Of a stretch of DNA of 42,060 bases, positions 27,312-33,003 are shown one piece after another. Source of the stretch: a virus. Within the stretch, counting starts at the first letter, position 1. Every line of letters starts with the position of its first letter. Both the position numbers and the translations under genes were made by a program. A model generated the notes under the pieces. It did not search any database. It was given only the letters and a program-made list of their open reading frames with translations, and had not been told where the DNA came from. Location of the stretch: IMG/VR virus record IMGVR_UViG_3300032050_000282, positions 1-42,060 of that record. One strand, written 5' to 3'.

Positions 27312-27557
27312 TTAGAAGTCGAACACGTCGCTATTCAGTTGGATCACATTCACCCTAGGGTCAGAGAACTTAACACCGTCAGGAGTAGAGTATCCAACAC
27401 CGATCTCTTTTACGAAGGTTTGGTAATCACCACACTCACGAGCGAGGTTATACAAACCCTCATCATTGTTGATCCAGAGAGCAACATTCCAGGTCTCATA
27501 ATTCTCCCAACCGTTATAGGAAATGTCGAGAGCATTGCGTTGGAAAGTGTTAGTCAT
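27312..27557 (-). CDS. YNGWENYETWN-type conserved protein, 81 aa
   Basis: Starts MTNTFQRNALDISYNGWENY, then ETWNVALWINNDEGLYNLAR. This N-terminal motif is strongly conserved in small proteins of cyanobacteria and cyanophages (I believe DUF7249; not checked). Soluble, with a Trp/Tyr-rich core and an acidic end. The leader from cassette E1 is about 46 nt and contains a nine-codon open frame ending before the ATG. Confidence 0.85.
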   Translation of the reverse strand: MTNTFQRNALDISYNGWENYETWNVALWINNDEGLYNLARECGDYQTFVKEIGVGYSTPDGVKFSDPRVNVIQLNSDVFDF

Positions 27558-27601
27558 TTGGTAAGTCTTGAGTGTTAGCGGGGCGGTGAACTTGTGCCCC
27601 T

Positions 27602-27633
27602 CATACTATTAGGACACTTTACGGGGCCCAGTA
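27602..27633 (-). repeat. Intercistronic cassette E1
   Basis: Minus strand TACTGGGCCCCGTAAAGTGT followed by CCTAATAGTATG. Left end touches the stop codon of the 48-aa gene. First copy of the family and the one farthest downstream; it precedes the 81-aa gene, whose ATG lies 45 nt beyond the TAGTAT-like end. Variant region CCCGT. Confidence 0.85.
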
Positions 27634-27780
27634 TTAGTCACTCACCCTACTTTGAATATCACTGAGAATCTCAGCTATCACCTCTACGCTATCCCTATCG
27701 TTCTGCTCTAGTTGTTGCATAACGTCTTGCAGTTGTGGTAGGATACTGATGACTAGTTGCGGCACCCTGATAATACTCAT
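27634..27780 (-). CDS. Small helical hypothetical protein, 48 aa
   Basis: Starts MSIIRVPQLVISILPQLQDV, then MQQLEQNDRDSVEVIAEILS. Amphipathic helices and no cysteine. It lies between the inverted repeat at 27814-27865 and cassette E1, with its stop codon (TAA) abutting the cassette. No family recognised. Confidence 0.7.
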   Translation of the reverse strand: MSIIRVPQLVISILPQLQDVMQQLEQNDRDSVEVIAEILSDIQSRVSD

Positions 27781-27813
27781 TTCACCCAAATTCTTATACT
27801 TTAGTGGTCTCAT

Positions 27814-27865
27814 AGTTTTGTTAACATAACTGGGGGTATTTAGGGGGGGTTATGTTAACAAAACT
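27814..27865. repeat. 17-bp perfect inverted repeat, 18-nt loop
   Basis: Arms AGTTTTGTTAACATAAC (27814-27830) and its exact reverse complement (27849-27865) enclose a G-rich loop on the plus strand (GGGGGTATTTAGGGGGG). It lies 34 nt upstream of the 48-aa gene start and 13 nt after the stop of the 57-aa gene. No T-run follows on either side beyond the arms themselves, so it is not a standard terminator. It may be an operator, a processing site or a recombination site. Confidence 0.9.
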
Positions 27866-27877
27866 CACATCACTAAA

Positions 27878-28051
27878 TCACCACTTATCAGGACGGCTGA
27901 GGTCTTCCACGTATGCCGAAACCTTCTCAGCTGGTTCCAATTTGAATACCTTCTCCCACTCTAATTGATGAGGGTCGAAGTCCTCAAAGACTTCAAGTTC
28001 CAGAGTGACCCTATAACGCTGCTTCTGGGCTTGACGATATGCAACCGACAT
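27878..28051 (-). CDS. Hypothetical protein, 57 aa
   Basis: MSVAYRQAQKQRYRVTLELE then VFEDFDPHQLEWEKVFKLEP. Basic N-terminus, acidic middle, ending LSRPDKW. The start at 28051 lies about 23 nt downstream of the start predicted for a sigma70-type promoter with consensus -35 and 17-nt spacing. No family recognised. Confidence 0.75.
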   Translation of the reverse strand: MSVAYRQAQKQRYRVTLELEVFEDFDPHQLEWEKVFKLEPAEKVSAYVEDLSRPDKW

Positions 28052-28080
28052 AAGTGTGCTCCGTGAGTGTTACTGAGGAC

Positions 28081-28109
28081 AGTATAAGATGCTGAGGGCA
28101 TTGTGTCAA
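28081..28109 (-). promoter_or_regulatory. Sigma70-type promoter TTGACA-17-TATACT
   Basis: Minus strand: -35 TTGACA (28104-28109), 17-nt spacer, -10 TATACT (28081-28086). Start of transcription expected near 28074 for the 57-aa gene. Strongest early-type promoter in the window together with the one at 26250. Confidence 0.85.
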
Positions 28110-28119
28110 GGTCTGGGGG

Positions 28120-28127
28120 TATTTATG
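28120..28127 (-). promoter_or_regulatory. Late-type core CATAAATA next to the sigma70 promoter
   Basis: Minus strand CATAAATACCCCC, one mismatch from TATAAATA, 10 nt upstream of the -35 box. If used, it would start transcription just upstream of the early promoter, giving the 57-aa gene both early and late expression. It is inside a G/C-run region, so it may be chance. Confidence 0.4.
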
Positions 28128-28399
28128 AGGGGGTTTATATGTGGCGGAGGATGTGTGGGGATTTGATGACGCGGGGGTGCTTGACATTTCTGGGAGTTTG
28201 TGATAGCTTGCGCGCAAAGATAACAAGACTCTGAGGCATTTAAAGGGCATTAAAAGGGTCTCTAATTGATACGAATTCTTATCATTATCACCTCTTAATA
28301 ACAATAATTATCGCACAAATAAATCACTCAGCTATAATTAAAAAAGGCTTTTTCAAACGTTTTAATACATTTTTGACACTAAATCACGTTTTTAGGCAT
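28128..28399. other. Gene-free stretch of about 270 bp
   Basis: Between a terminator and the promoters of the 57-aa gene. The promoter-proximal half has several G-runs on the plus strand; the rest is AT-rich. TTGACA occurs on the plus strand at 28181 and 28373 and TATAAT at 28333, but none has a well-spaced partner and no plus-strand gene follows. I see no convincing coding frame or RNA. Confidence 0.5.
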
Positions 28400-28426
28400 A
28401 AAAAAAGACCTCACGAATGAGGTCTC
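28400..28426 (-). terminator. Rho-independent terminator
   Basis: Minus strand GACCTCA-TTCG-TGAGGTC hairpin (28407-28424) followed by seven T. A UUCG tetraloop closes the stem. It ends the seven-gene operon that starts at cassette E2. Confidence 0.95.
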
Positions 28427-28435
28427 TATGTATAT

Positions 28436-28672
28436 TCAATCAAGTGCTAATCGGTAACGAGCATAATCCTCTGCATCGCTACGTTTGCGGAATCGTGCTT
28501 CTTCTCCTTCAAATCGTAGAGGCAAATACCTATACTTCTTACCTTCCTTAGTCATAACAATTCGGGAGAATAGGTGCAGTGAGTAACTACCATCCTCACT
28601 TCTTTCCTTCTCTTTCTTGACAATGAAAGGGAGAACTTGTTGATCGTTGAATGACTGTTTAGAGAGTAACAT
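28436..28672 (-). CDS. Hypothetical protein, 78 aa
   Basis: MLLSKQSFNDQQVLPFIVKK followed by a charged middle and a basic end, FRKRSDAEDYARYRLALD. Predicted beta-rich then helical; no membrane segment. Last gene of the E2 operon, 9 nt before its terminator. Function unknown. Confidence 0.78.
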   Translation of the reverse strand: MLLSKQSFNDQQVLPFIVKKEKERSEDGSYSLHLFSRIVMTKEGKKYRYLPLRFEGEEARFRKRSDAEDYARYRLALD

Positions 28673-28686
28673 GACGGAATTGATTA

Positions 28687-28872
28687 TCAGAAACGAATGA
28701 TAAGTTGATCTAGACCAAAGACATCAGAATCATATGGAGCAGACACTAACTCTACACCTGACTGATAATACATTGGCAAATCATCAAATCCAGAATCACA
28801 AATGACGACATCTTGATTGAGTTGATCTTCGGTGAGAGATTGCAGTTGTGAGAGAAGTTCTTTGTAAGTCAT
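28687..28872 (-). CDS. Hypothetical protein, 61 aa
   Basis: MTYKELLSQLQSLTEDQLNQ then DVVICDSGFDDLPMYYQSGV. The LTxxQLxQDVxIxD pattern recurs in small cyanobacterial and cyanophage proteins of unknown role. Acidic and soluble. Its ATG overlaps the stop of the 60-aa gene (ATGA). Confidence 0.8.
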   Translation of the reverse strand: MTYKELLSQLQSLTEDQLNQDVVICDSGFDDLPMYYQSGVELVSAPYDSDVFGLDQLIIRF

Positions 28873-29051
28873 TTGGTATAATCAATAATGAGTTGTTCGA
28901 GTGTATGAAGCGTCTTTACATTCCAGTTCTTAATATCACCATGAGGAGCATACAGTTTGCTATACCATCGACCATAAAGTTCAGGATTTAGATGTTGAAC
29001 TTTCTCTAGAGTGTCAGCAATGAGAAAGTCAATTTGTTCTTGGTAATTCAC
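28869..29051 (-). CDS. Hypothetical protein, 60 aa, GTG start
   Basis: Reads MNYQEQIDFLIADTLEKVQH then LNPELYGRWYSKLYAPHGDI. The start codon is GTG, overlapping the TGA of the upstream 43-aa gene (GTGA); no in-frame ATG lies nearby. Helical and soluble. Fourth from the end of the densely overlapping E2 operon if counted from the 43-aa gene. Confidence 0.75.
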   Translation of the reverse strand: MNYQEQIDFLIADTLEKVQHLNPELYGRWYSKLYAPHGDIKNWNVKTLHTLEQLIIDYTK

Positions 29052-29179
29052 TGTACTAATTCAGCAGGACTTCCACAGGAGAGATAGAATTGAACCATCC
29101 TTTGTGCTTCATCAAGTGTAGGAAAGCTTTGCGTTCTCCATTGTTGTTGATAAGGCGTAAAGTATCGGATTGTGAACAT
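29048..29179 (-). CDS. Hypothetical protein, 43 aa
   Basis: MFTIRYFTPYQQQWRTQSFP then TLDEAQRMVQFYLSCGSPAE. The form, beta-strand plus a DEAxxMxxFY helix, is like many tiny phage proteins. It starts 1 nt after the stop of the 58-aa gene and overlaps the next start by GTGA, which supports it as a real gene despite its size. Confidence 0.7.
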   Translation of the reverse strand: MFTIRYFTPYQQQWRTQSFPTLDEAQRMVQFYLSCGSPAELVQ

Positions 29180-29180
29180 T

Positions 29181-29357
29181 TTAGTTTTGATTGTTGGAAT
29201 AAAGAATGTCTAGCATTTGTTGGTAGTAGTTATCTGCTTCTACCTCACATTGATGAGACTGAGTTGCATCTTCAATCTCATATTGTTTCATATTAAGAGA
29301 GTGAATCACGTTGTCTAGAAGATTAGTCAGTGCTTCAATCTTTTGTTCGTTAGTCAT
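29181..29357 (-). CDS. Hypothetical coiled protein, 58 aa
   Basis: I chose ATG 29357 (MTNEQKIEALTNLLDNVIHS) because it overlaps the preceding stop as TAATG; a TTG four codons earlier is possible. Long amphipathic helix, Gln/Asn-rich, acidic. Probably a small coiled-coil protein. Confidence 0.78.
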   Translation of the reverse strand: MTNEQKIEALTNLLDNVIHSLNMKQYEIEDATQSHQCEVEADNYYQQMLDILYSNNQN

Positions 29358-29512
29358 TACAAACACCAATCAGCTCCTTCGGGATCGAATAACGTCCAGT
29401 TGCTAATATCTTGTGGGATGATATTATCTCGGGCAAAATCTCTTGCTTCTTGTTCAGTCTCAAACTCGTGAAAGTCGAGAATGTCATCATCGTTTTGGAG
29501 AAGATAAGACAT
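29357..29512 (-). CDS. Acidic hypothetical protein, 51 aa
   Basis: MSYLLQNDDDILDFHEFETE then QEARDFARDNIIPQDISNWT. Overlaps both neighbours (TGATG upstream, TAATG downstream). The EFETEQEARDFAR segment is a typical small alpha-beta pattern of phage accessory proteins. Function unknown. Confidence 0.75.
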   Translation of the reverse strand: MSYLLQNDDDILDFHEFETEQEARDFARDNIIPQDISNWTLFDPEGADWCL

Positions 29513-29829
29513 CACTTAAGCACCATACCTTCAGTGAAAGGAATTGTGTTGTCATTATCTACAACAAACCATTCAAAGTCACGTTGAAAGATACGGGCAT
29601 CATTTCCGTGAACTTTCAGAATAGCATTGAGACGTGATTTGGTGGTAGGAGTCTTATACCCACAGGTGTAAAGTTCAAGGAAGGTATCACCAATCGTTGC
29701 AATATGATTGCCATGAAGCATAACATATGAAGCATCACGTTCGGGCGAATAAGTTACCTCCGTGTTGTCATTTTTCCAGTCAGTGCAATCACAGATTGCT
29801 TTGTTCATTTGGGATTCGATCTTTCTCAT
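29512..29829 (-). CDS. Conserved hypothetical protein, 105 aa
   Basis: Starts MRKIESQMNKAICDCTDWKN, then NDNTEVTYSPERDASYVMLH and GNHIATIGDTFLELYTCGYK. The Cys and aromatic content suggests a compact fold. It begins 19 nt after the TAGTAT of cassette E2 and leads a seven-gene operon. An in-frame GTG inside the cassette would add 16 residues but belongs to the repeat. I know similar proteins in cyanophages without a function. Confidence 0.82.
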   Translation of the reverse strand: MRKIESQMNKAICDCTDWKNDNTEVTYSPERDASYVMLHGNHIATIGDTFLELYTCGYKTPTTKSRLNAILKVHGNDARIFQRDFEWFVVDNDNTIPFTEGMVLK

Positions 29830-29847
29830 GGTAGGAAGTGTTGTGGT

Positions 29848-29879
29848 TATACTACTAGGACACTTTGGGTGGCCCACTA
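29848..29879 (-). repeat. Intercistronic cassette E2
   Basis: Minus strand TAGTGGGCCACCCAAAGTGT followed by CCTAGTAGTATA. Upstream gene stop lies 8 nt away; the ATG of the 105-aa gene lies 19 nt after TAGTAT. Variant region CACCC. Confidence 0.93.
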
Positions 29880-29887
29880 TTTGTTAC

Positions 29888-30142
29888 TCAGAACTTTTCG
29901 ATCCATTGTTGAATCTTTTGCAGTGCAGTTTGTTGATCGTTACACTTACACTTGCGGAACTTGGTAGTGTTTAATCCCTTGGAAATTAGTTCCAGTTTGC
30001 CATCAGCAAGACAGAAGATTCCATAGCGTGAGTTATGAAAAATGTTGTTAATCCATGACTCTTGACTATCAGCACTGACCTTAATAAAAGTGGAATTGCG
30101 CCCACTTAAAGTGCTATTGTCGATGTGAAGATAAGGGAACAT
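29888..30142 (-). CDS. Hypothetical protein, 84 aa
   Basis: MFPYLHIDNSTLSGRNSTFI then KVSADSQESWINNIFHNSRY. Basic, with a KFRKCKCNDQQTALQKIQQW end. The beta-strand-rich first half with GIFCLADGKLELISKGL suggests a small globular protein. Last gene of the E3 operon. Function unknown. Confidence 0.8.
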   Translation of the reverse strand: MFPYLHIDNSTLSGRNSTFIKVSADSQESWINNIFHNSRYGIFCLADGKLELISKGLNTTKFRKCKCNDQQTALQKIQQWIEKF

Positions 30143-30146
30143 AATT

Positions 30147-30329
30147 TCAGAGAGAGAATACTTTATATGTCACAAGTTGGGAATCTCGATCATACTTTTC
30201 ATAGGACCAAGTACCTTCGGTTTGTTCAACATAAGAGTGAACATTGTCATTGGAATCTTCTTTCCAAAAGGCACCAGTTTCAGGTTGGAAGAAATAACCA
30301 GAAGCGATAAGTGCGTCAGTGAATGTCAT
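30147..30329 (-). CDS. MTFT-ALIASGY family protein, copy A, 60 aa
   Basis: I chose ATG 30329 (MTFTDALIASGYFFQPETGA) because the paralogue at 32281-32502 starts at the same place. It goes on WKEDSNDNVHSYVEQTEGTW. A short helix (TDALIASGY) is followed by beta-strands. Function unknown; one of two copies in the window, in different operons. Confidence 0.8.
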   Translation of the reverse strand: MTFTDALIASGYFFQPETGAFWKEDSNDNVHSYVEQTEGTWSYEKYDRDSQLVTYKVFSL

Positions 30330-30356
30330 TGTGATTTCAGTGTTAAGTAACAATAA

Positions 30357-30548
30357 TCAGGCAGCGATTGCAGACTCTAGACATACCTCACGGGTTTCCA
30401 TGATAGCATAATCAAAACCCTCAACTTCTTCTAGGTGCTTTTGATAAGCAACAGCAGCAGAGAAACAATCAAACAAGCGGAGAGATTTGAAGTTTTCACC
30501 TTCATAATCATAACCACCGATTACAGCGTAGACTTTCATTTCGGACAT
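30357..30548 (-). CDS. Conserved hypothetical protein, 63 aa
   Basis: I chose ATG 30548 (MSEMKVYAVIGGYDYEGENF); ATG 30563 overlaps cassette E3 and ATG 30539 (MKVYAV) is also possible. Then LRLFDCFSAAVAYQKHLEEV. The MKVYAVIGGYDYEGE start is a form I know from cyanophages and phages of other hosts; function unknown. First gene of the E3 operon. Confidence 0.8.
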   Translation of the reverse strand: MSEMKVYAVIGGYDYEGENFKSLRLFDCFSAAVAYQKHLEEVEGFDYAIMETREVCLESAIAA

Positions 30549-30560
30549 TTGGGAAGCGTT

Positions 30561-30592
30561 CATACTACTAGGACACTTTGGGTGGCCCAGTG
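30561..30592 (-). repeat. Intercistronic cassette E3
   Basis: Minus strand CACTGGGCCACCCAAAGTGT followed by CCTAGTAGTATG. The terminal ATG may serve as a start codon, but a better start lies 13 nt further. Variant region CACCC, identical to E2 and E4. Confidence 0.93.
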
Positions 30593-30608
30593 TTTATCAT
30601 CATCAATA

Positions 30609-30764
30609 TCAAGACTTTTTATAATCTCGATTCATTGCAGCAACTTGATAGGATGAACGTGCCACAATTTCATTCCTAGAAGTGTGTTGAGATTGTGCGC
30701 GATGATTATATCCTACCCACACAAAACCTTGTGTTTTAAGGTCACATGCAACATTGTAAATCAT
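30609..30764 (-). CDS. Hypothetical protein, 51 aa
   Basis: Chosen start ATG 30764 (MIYNVACDLKTQGFVWVGYN); ATG 30797 (MKLQIF) would overlap the upstream gene by 29 nt. The remainder, HRAQSQHTSRNEIVARSSYQ, is basic and polar. Last gene of the E4 operon, ending 16 nt before cassette E3. Function unknown, start uncertain. Confidence 0.65.
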   Translation of the reverse strand: MIYNVACDLKTQGFVWVGYNHRAQSQHTSRNEIVARSSYQVAAMNRDYKKS

Positions 30765-30768
30765 GAGA

Positions 30769-30996
30769 TCAAGAATAGTAAAGATTTGCAATTTCATTGC
30801 GAAGACGATTCAGAGTCTCCCAGTTTGAAATATATCCAACCTCGGAAGAGATGCTATCATCGAAGGTCGCATATCCAAGGACATCGACAATATCGTTCAC
30901 ATACAATCCTTGGTGAGCATTGAGTTCTTCATCATCAAACTGGTTGAAGTAACGAACCAGAAAGTTGAGTGCTTCAGTGTAAAGTTCTTGAGTCAT
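30769..30996 (-). CDS. Hypothetical protein, 75 aa
   Basis: Starts MTQELYTEALNFLVRYFNQF, then DDEELNAHQGLYVNDIVDVL. Acidic and helical; an ATG two codons earlier (30 002 is not it: 31002) is also in frame. Middle gene of the E4 operon. Function unknown. Confidence 0.8.
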   Translation of the reverse strand: MTQELYTEALNFLVRYFNQFDDEELNAHQGLYVNDIVDVLGYATFDDSISSEVGYISNWETLNRLRNEIANLYYS

Positions 30997-31020
30997 TTGC
31001 ATTTGATAGTATTTGGCAAT

Positions 31021-31188
31021 TCAGCGAAGTGTCAGAGAGCGAGTATCAATCCAAACACCTTTATCAGTACCCATTCGGAAACTATGATCCCACACAAAGT
31101 GTGTCGCTTCCTGATTGGTAAGAATAAACTGTTTGCAGAGAATCTCTACTGCTTCAAAGATATTTGAGAATCGGAGAGTTGTAGACAT
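31021..31188 (-). CDS. Hypothetical protein, 55 aa
   Basis: Starts MSTTLRFSNIFEAVEILCKQ, then FILTNQEATHFVWDHSFRMG. The helix FEAVEILCKQFIL is followed by an aromatic stretch. It starts 22 nt after the TAGTAT of cassette E4. The longer in-frame reading begins within the cassette and is rejected. Function unknown. Confidence 0.78.
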   Translation of the reverse strand: MSTTLRFSNIFEAVEILCKQFILTNQEATHFVWDHSFRMGTDKGVWIDTRSLTLR

Positions 31189-31209
31189 TTTGGGAAGTCT
31201 GTAAGGGGT

Positions 31210-31241
31210 TATACTACTAGGACACTTTGGGTGGCCCACTA
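31210..31241 (-). repeat. Intercistronic cassette E4
   Basis: Minus strand TAGTGGGCCACCCAAAGTGT followed by CCTAGTAGTATA. Its first TAG is the stop codon of the 48-aa gene at 31239-31385. The bases before it (AGTTTCAAATGATTAG) are shared with cassette E7. Variant region CACCC. Confidence 0.95.
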
Positions 31242-31385
31242 ATCATTTGAAACTAAAATCGTCGGACCTTCAACTTGACAAAACTCCAACAGATAGTAAT
31301 CAATAGTGATTCCAAGTTGTGATGCTTCAGTATAAAACTGTTGATATTGTTGACCGTCAAGAATAAAGAAATCAGTTTCAATCAT
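31239..31385 (-). CDS. Hypothetical protein, 48 aa
   Basis: Starts MIETDFFILDGQQYQQFYTE, then ASQLGITIDYYLLEFCQVEG. The ATG overlaps the stop of the 50-aa membrane gene by 8 nt. The last residues, LVSND, are encoded by cassette-flanking sequence, and its TAG stop is the left end of cassette E4. Function unknown. Confidence 0.72.
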   Translation of the reverse strand: MIETDFFILDGQQYQQFYTEASQLGITIDYYLLEFCQVEGPTILVSND

Positions 31386-31530
31386 GGGGTGCGATAATGT
31401 CAGCGACAGTGTGTAATGTGGTTGAAGTTGTGTTACGAACTGCAGGAGAAAGTATAAACGCAACAGCAAAGATCAGGAGAATTGTCTTCACTTTGTCGGG
31501 TGACTTGAATGTTAGACTTTTGCGTGACAT
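31378..31530 (-). CDS. Single-pass membrane or exported protein, 50 aa
   Basis: MSRKSLTFKSPDKVKTILLI then FAVAFILSPAVRNTTSTTLH. A basic N-terminus followed by one hydrophobic segment (ILLIFAVAFIL) suggests an inner-membrane anchor or an uncleaved signal. I have seen a similar form, starting RKSLTFKSP, in cyanophages. Overlaps the next gene by 8 nt. Function unknown. Confidence 0.75.
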   Translation of the reverse strand: MSRKSLTFKSPDKVKTILLIFAVAFILSPAVRNTTSTTLHTVADIIAPHD

Positions 31531-31535
31531 TCAAA

Positions 31536-31751
31536 CTAAGATCCACCGTACACATATTCGATTACACCTGCCTCATCAAGTCCTACAGATTCGATGACAG
31601 TGAATCGTGCATAGTTATCAAACTCATCTGCATAGTAATCTCCAACCTCTTTGATAAACAACTCGCGGCATTGTTCTTTGTTCTCAGCAGCAATAACTAC
31701 CATTCCAGAGGTATAATCAGAGAGGACATTGTTAATGATAAACAGTTTCAT
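31536..31751 (-). CDS. Hypothetical protein, 71 aa
   Basis: MKLFIINNVLSDYTSGMVVI then AAENKEQCRELFIKEVGDYY. The beta-strand, VVIAAENKEQCRELF helix and ESVGLDEAGVIEY end look like a compact alpha-beta protein. I know similar small proteins in cyanophages, function unknown. Second gene of the E5 operon. Confidence 0.8.
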   Translation of the reverse strand: MKLFIINNVLSDYTSGMVVIAAENKEQCRELFIKEVGDYYADEFDNYARFTVIESVGLDEAGVIEYVYGGS

Positions 31752-31766
31752 GGTTTTAGTTAAGTT

Positions 31767-31997
31767 TCAGTCGAAGCGAGAGGATACATCAGGACCAGGA
31801 TTCTCAAGGTGTGCAACACTATCAGCAACACCTTCAGCAGTTAGTGCAAATTGTACTTTTTTGCCTTCGTGATAGATGTCAAAGACAGATTGGACGTAAG
31901 GTGTTAGGTTGCCTTGCGAATCCCAGGCATTTCGTGTATGCGAAGTCTCAACGATTTCGTAGACTTTAGAGGTGAGAGGTGAAGTGTAGGTCATCAT
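31767..31997 (-). CDS. Hypothetical protein, 76 aa
   Basis: MMTYTSPLTSKVYEIVETSH then RNAWDSQGNLTPYVQSVFDI. Beta-rich, with an EGKKVQFALTAEGVADSVAH segment. The first ATG is the last triplet of cassette E5 and the second follows directly, with no later Met within 70 codons, so translation probably starts at the cassette itself. Function unknown. Confidence 0.78.
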   Translation of the reverse strand: MMTYTSPLTSKVYEIVETSHTRNAWDSQGNLTPYVQSVFDIYHEGKKVQFALTAEGVADSVAHLENPGPDVSSRFD

Positions 31998-32026
31998 ACT
32001 ACTAGGACACTTTGGGGGGCCCACTA
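31995..32026 (-). repeat. Intercistronic cassette E5
   Basis: Minus strand TAGTGGGCCCCCCAAAGTGT followed by CCTAGTAGTATG. The first TAG is the stop codon of the 76-aa gene at 32024-32254 and the final ATG is a start of the next gene, so this copy is exactly stop-to-start. Variant region CCCCC. Confidence 0.95.
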
Positions 32027-32254
32027 TTTGTTTCGGGTGGATTCAGTTGTTACACTCTCCACCAATTCTTGCAGTTCATCGTCATCATAATAGTGCGACA
32101 GTTCTTCCATCAATTCACTCTCTTTATAGTCAATCATACTATCACAAATTGTGTCAATCGCAAATGCACACAAATCGCGCACATCCATATTGTCAACAAC
32201 TCGCTCAGCATAGAGTTGAACGATCTTGGAAAGTTGGTCTTGAGAAAGTGTCAT
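32024..32254 (-). CDS. Acidic hypothetical protein, 76 aa
   Basis: I chose ATG 32254 (MTLSQDQLSKIVQLYAERVV); an ATG at 32284 overlaps the previous stop. Then DVRDLCAFAIDTICDSMIDY and an acidic helix ESELMEELSHYYDDDELQEL. Predicted all-helical. The pattern is common in cyanophages, with no known function. Last gene of the E6 operon. Confidence 0.8.
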   Translation of the reverse strand: MTLSQDQLSKIVQLYAERVVDNMDVRDLCAFAIDTICDSMIDYKESELMEELSHYYDDDELQELVESVTTESTRNK

Positions 32255-32280
32255 TTTGTTTGTAGGATTAGGAAGGGAAA

Positions 32281-32502
32281 TCATTGAATAACAGTGCTAG
32301 TATCAGGATTGAAAGTAACTTCGGAGATCACATCAAAATCATCACTCATCTTGACATAATTCCAGAGAGTGTCAGTCTCATCATCCACATTTTCCTGATA
32401 AAGGTGAATGAAACCGTCATCACCTTGTTTTACATAACAACCATCATAATTCTCATCATCAAATACATAACCAGATGCAATCAGTGCTTCAGTAAATGTC
32501 AT
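32281..32502 (-). CDS. MTFT-ALIASGY family protein, copy B, 73 aa
   Basis: Starts MTFTEALIASGYVFDDENYD, then GFIHLYQENVDDETDTLWNY. Paralogue of the gene at 30147-30329, but with an acidic middle. An extra ATG lies one codon earlier; the ATGATGA overlap ties it to the 44-aa gene. Function unknown. Confidence 0.8.
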   Translation of the reverse strand: MTFTEALIASGYVFDDENYDGCYVKQGDDGFIHLYQENVDDETDTLWNYVKMSDDFDVISEVTFNPDTSTVIQ

Positions 32503-32636
32503 CATTTGCAGTAGTTAGGGTTAATTTGGCAGAACTGATCTGCTTGGCGTTCTTGATACTCACTGGTCGTTGCGTGTGCTATCAAACCAAAGCGAAGACC
32601 GAGTGCTAGAGTAGCAATCAAAAAAGCAATTCGCAT
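32502..32636 (-). CDS. Small exported protein, 44 aa
   Basis: MRIAFLIATLALGLRFGLIA then HATTSEYQERQADQFCQINP and NYCK. A basic residue, a hydrophobic stretch and a possible cleavage site after AHA fit a signal peptide; the mature part has two cysteines. Overlaps its neighbours as TGATG and ATGATGA. May act in the periplasm. No family recognised. Confidence 0.72.
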   Translation of the reverse strand: MRIAFLIATLALGLRFGLIAHATTSEYQERQADQFCQINPNYCK

Positions 32637-32782
32637 CAGACTTCATCCCTCATTTCGGTGAGTTTGTCATACAGAGCAGGAATATCTGTCTCTGTAAGTT
32701 CAGTCAAATAGCACCAATCGCTAGACTCAAGAACTGCAAGAAGAGTATCAATCTCTTCAAAAGTGAGAGTGGTTTGTGTCAT
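32636..32782 (-). CDS. Acidic hypothetical protein, 48 aa
   Basis: MTQTTLTFEEIDTLLAVLES then SDWCYLTELTETDIPALYDK. Strongly acidic and helical. Start 2 nt after the stop of the 56-aa gene, stop overlapping the exported protein's start. Function unknown. Confidence 0.75.
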   Translation of the reverse strand: MTQTTLTFEEIDTLLAVLESSDWCYLTELTETDIPALYDKLTEMRDEV

Positions 32783-32784
32783 AT

Positions 32785-32955
32785 TCAATCAACGACAGAG
32801 TAACAAGCAACCCAGGAAGGAATCCCAGAGAGTGATAACGAACCATTGCGGGCATCGCAATAGTCTTGTGCGTCATCTTCAGTGTAGAAAGGTCCAATAT
32901 ACTCGGGAGAATTGAGTGCATTGGAATCGAAGCGAACTGTGAATGTTTCAGTCAT
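32785..32955 (-). CDS. Hypothetical protein, 56 aa
   Basis: Chosen start ATG 32955 (MTETFTVRFDSNALNSPEYI), 13 nt after the TAGTAT of cassette E6; ATG 32970 (MRQTTM) lies on the cassette. Then GPFYTEDDAQDYCDARNGSL. The YTEDDAQDYCDARNG helix is a form shared by several small phage proteins. Function unknown. Confidence 0.78.
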   Translation of the reverse strand: MTETFTVRFDSNALNSPEYIGPFYTEDDAQDYCDARNGSLSLSGIPSWVACYSVVD

Positions 32956-32967
32956 TGTGGTTTGTCT

Positions 32968-32999
32968 CATACTACTAGGACACTTTGCAGGGCCCAGTG
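32968..32999 (-). repeat. Intercistronic cassette E6
   Basis: Minus strand CACTGGGCCCTGCAAAGTGT followed by CCTAGTAGTATG. Precedes the five-gene operon starting at 32955. Variant region CCTGC, shared with E8, E9, E10 and E13. Confidence 0.93.
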
Positions 33000-33003
33000 T
33001 TTA

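Noticed and set aside
28011-28304. Minus-strand frame of 97 codons
   Set aside because: It covers the sigma70 promoter and overlaps the 57-aa gene in another frame; low-complexity Ser/Thr/Pro translation unlike a phage protein.
28181-28378. Plus-strand TTGACA boxes as promoters
   Set aside because: No good -10 at 16-18 nt and no plus-strand gene downstream.
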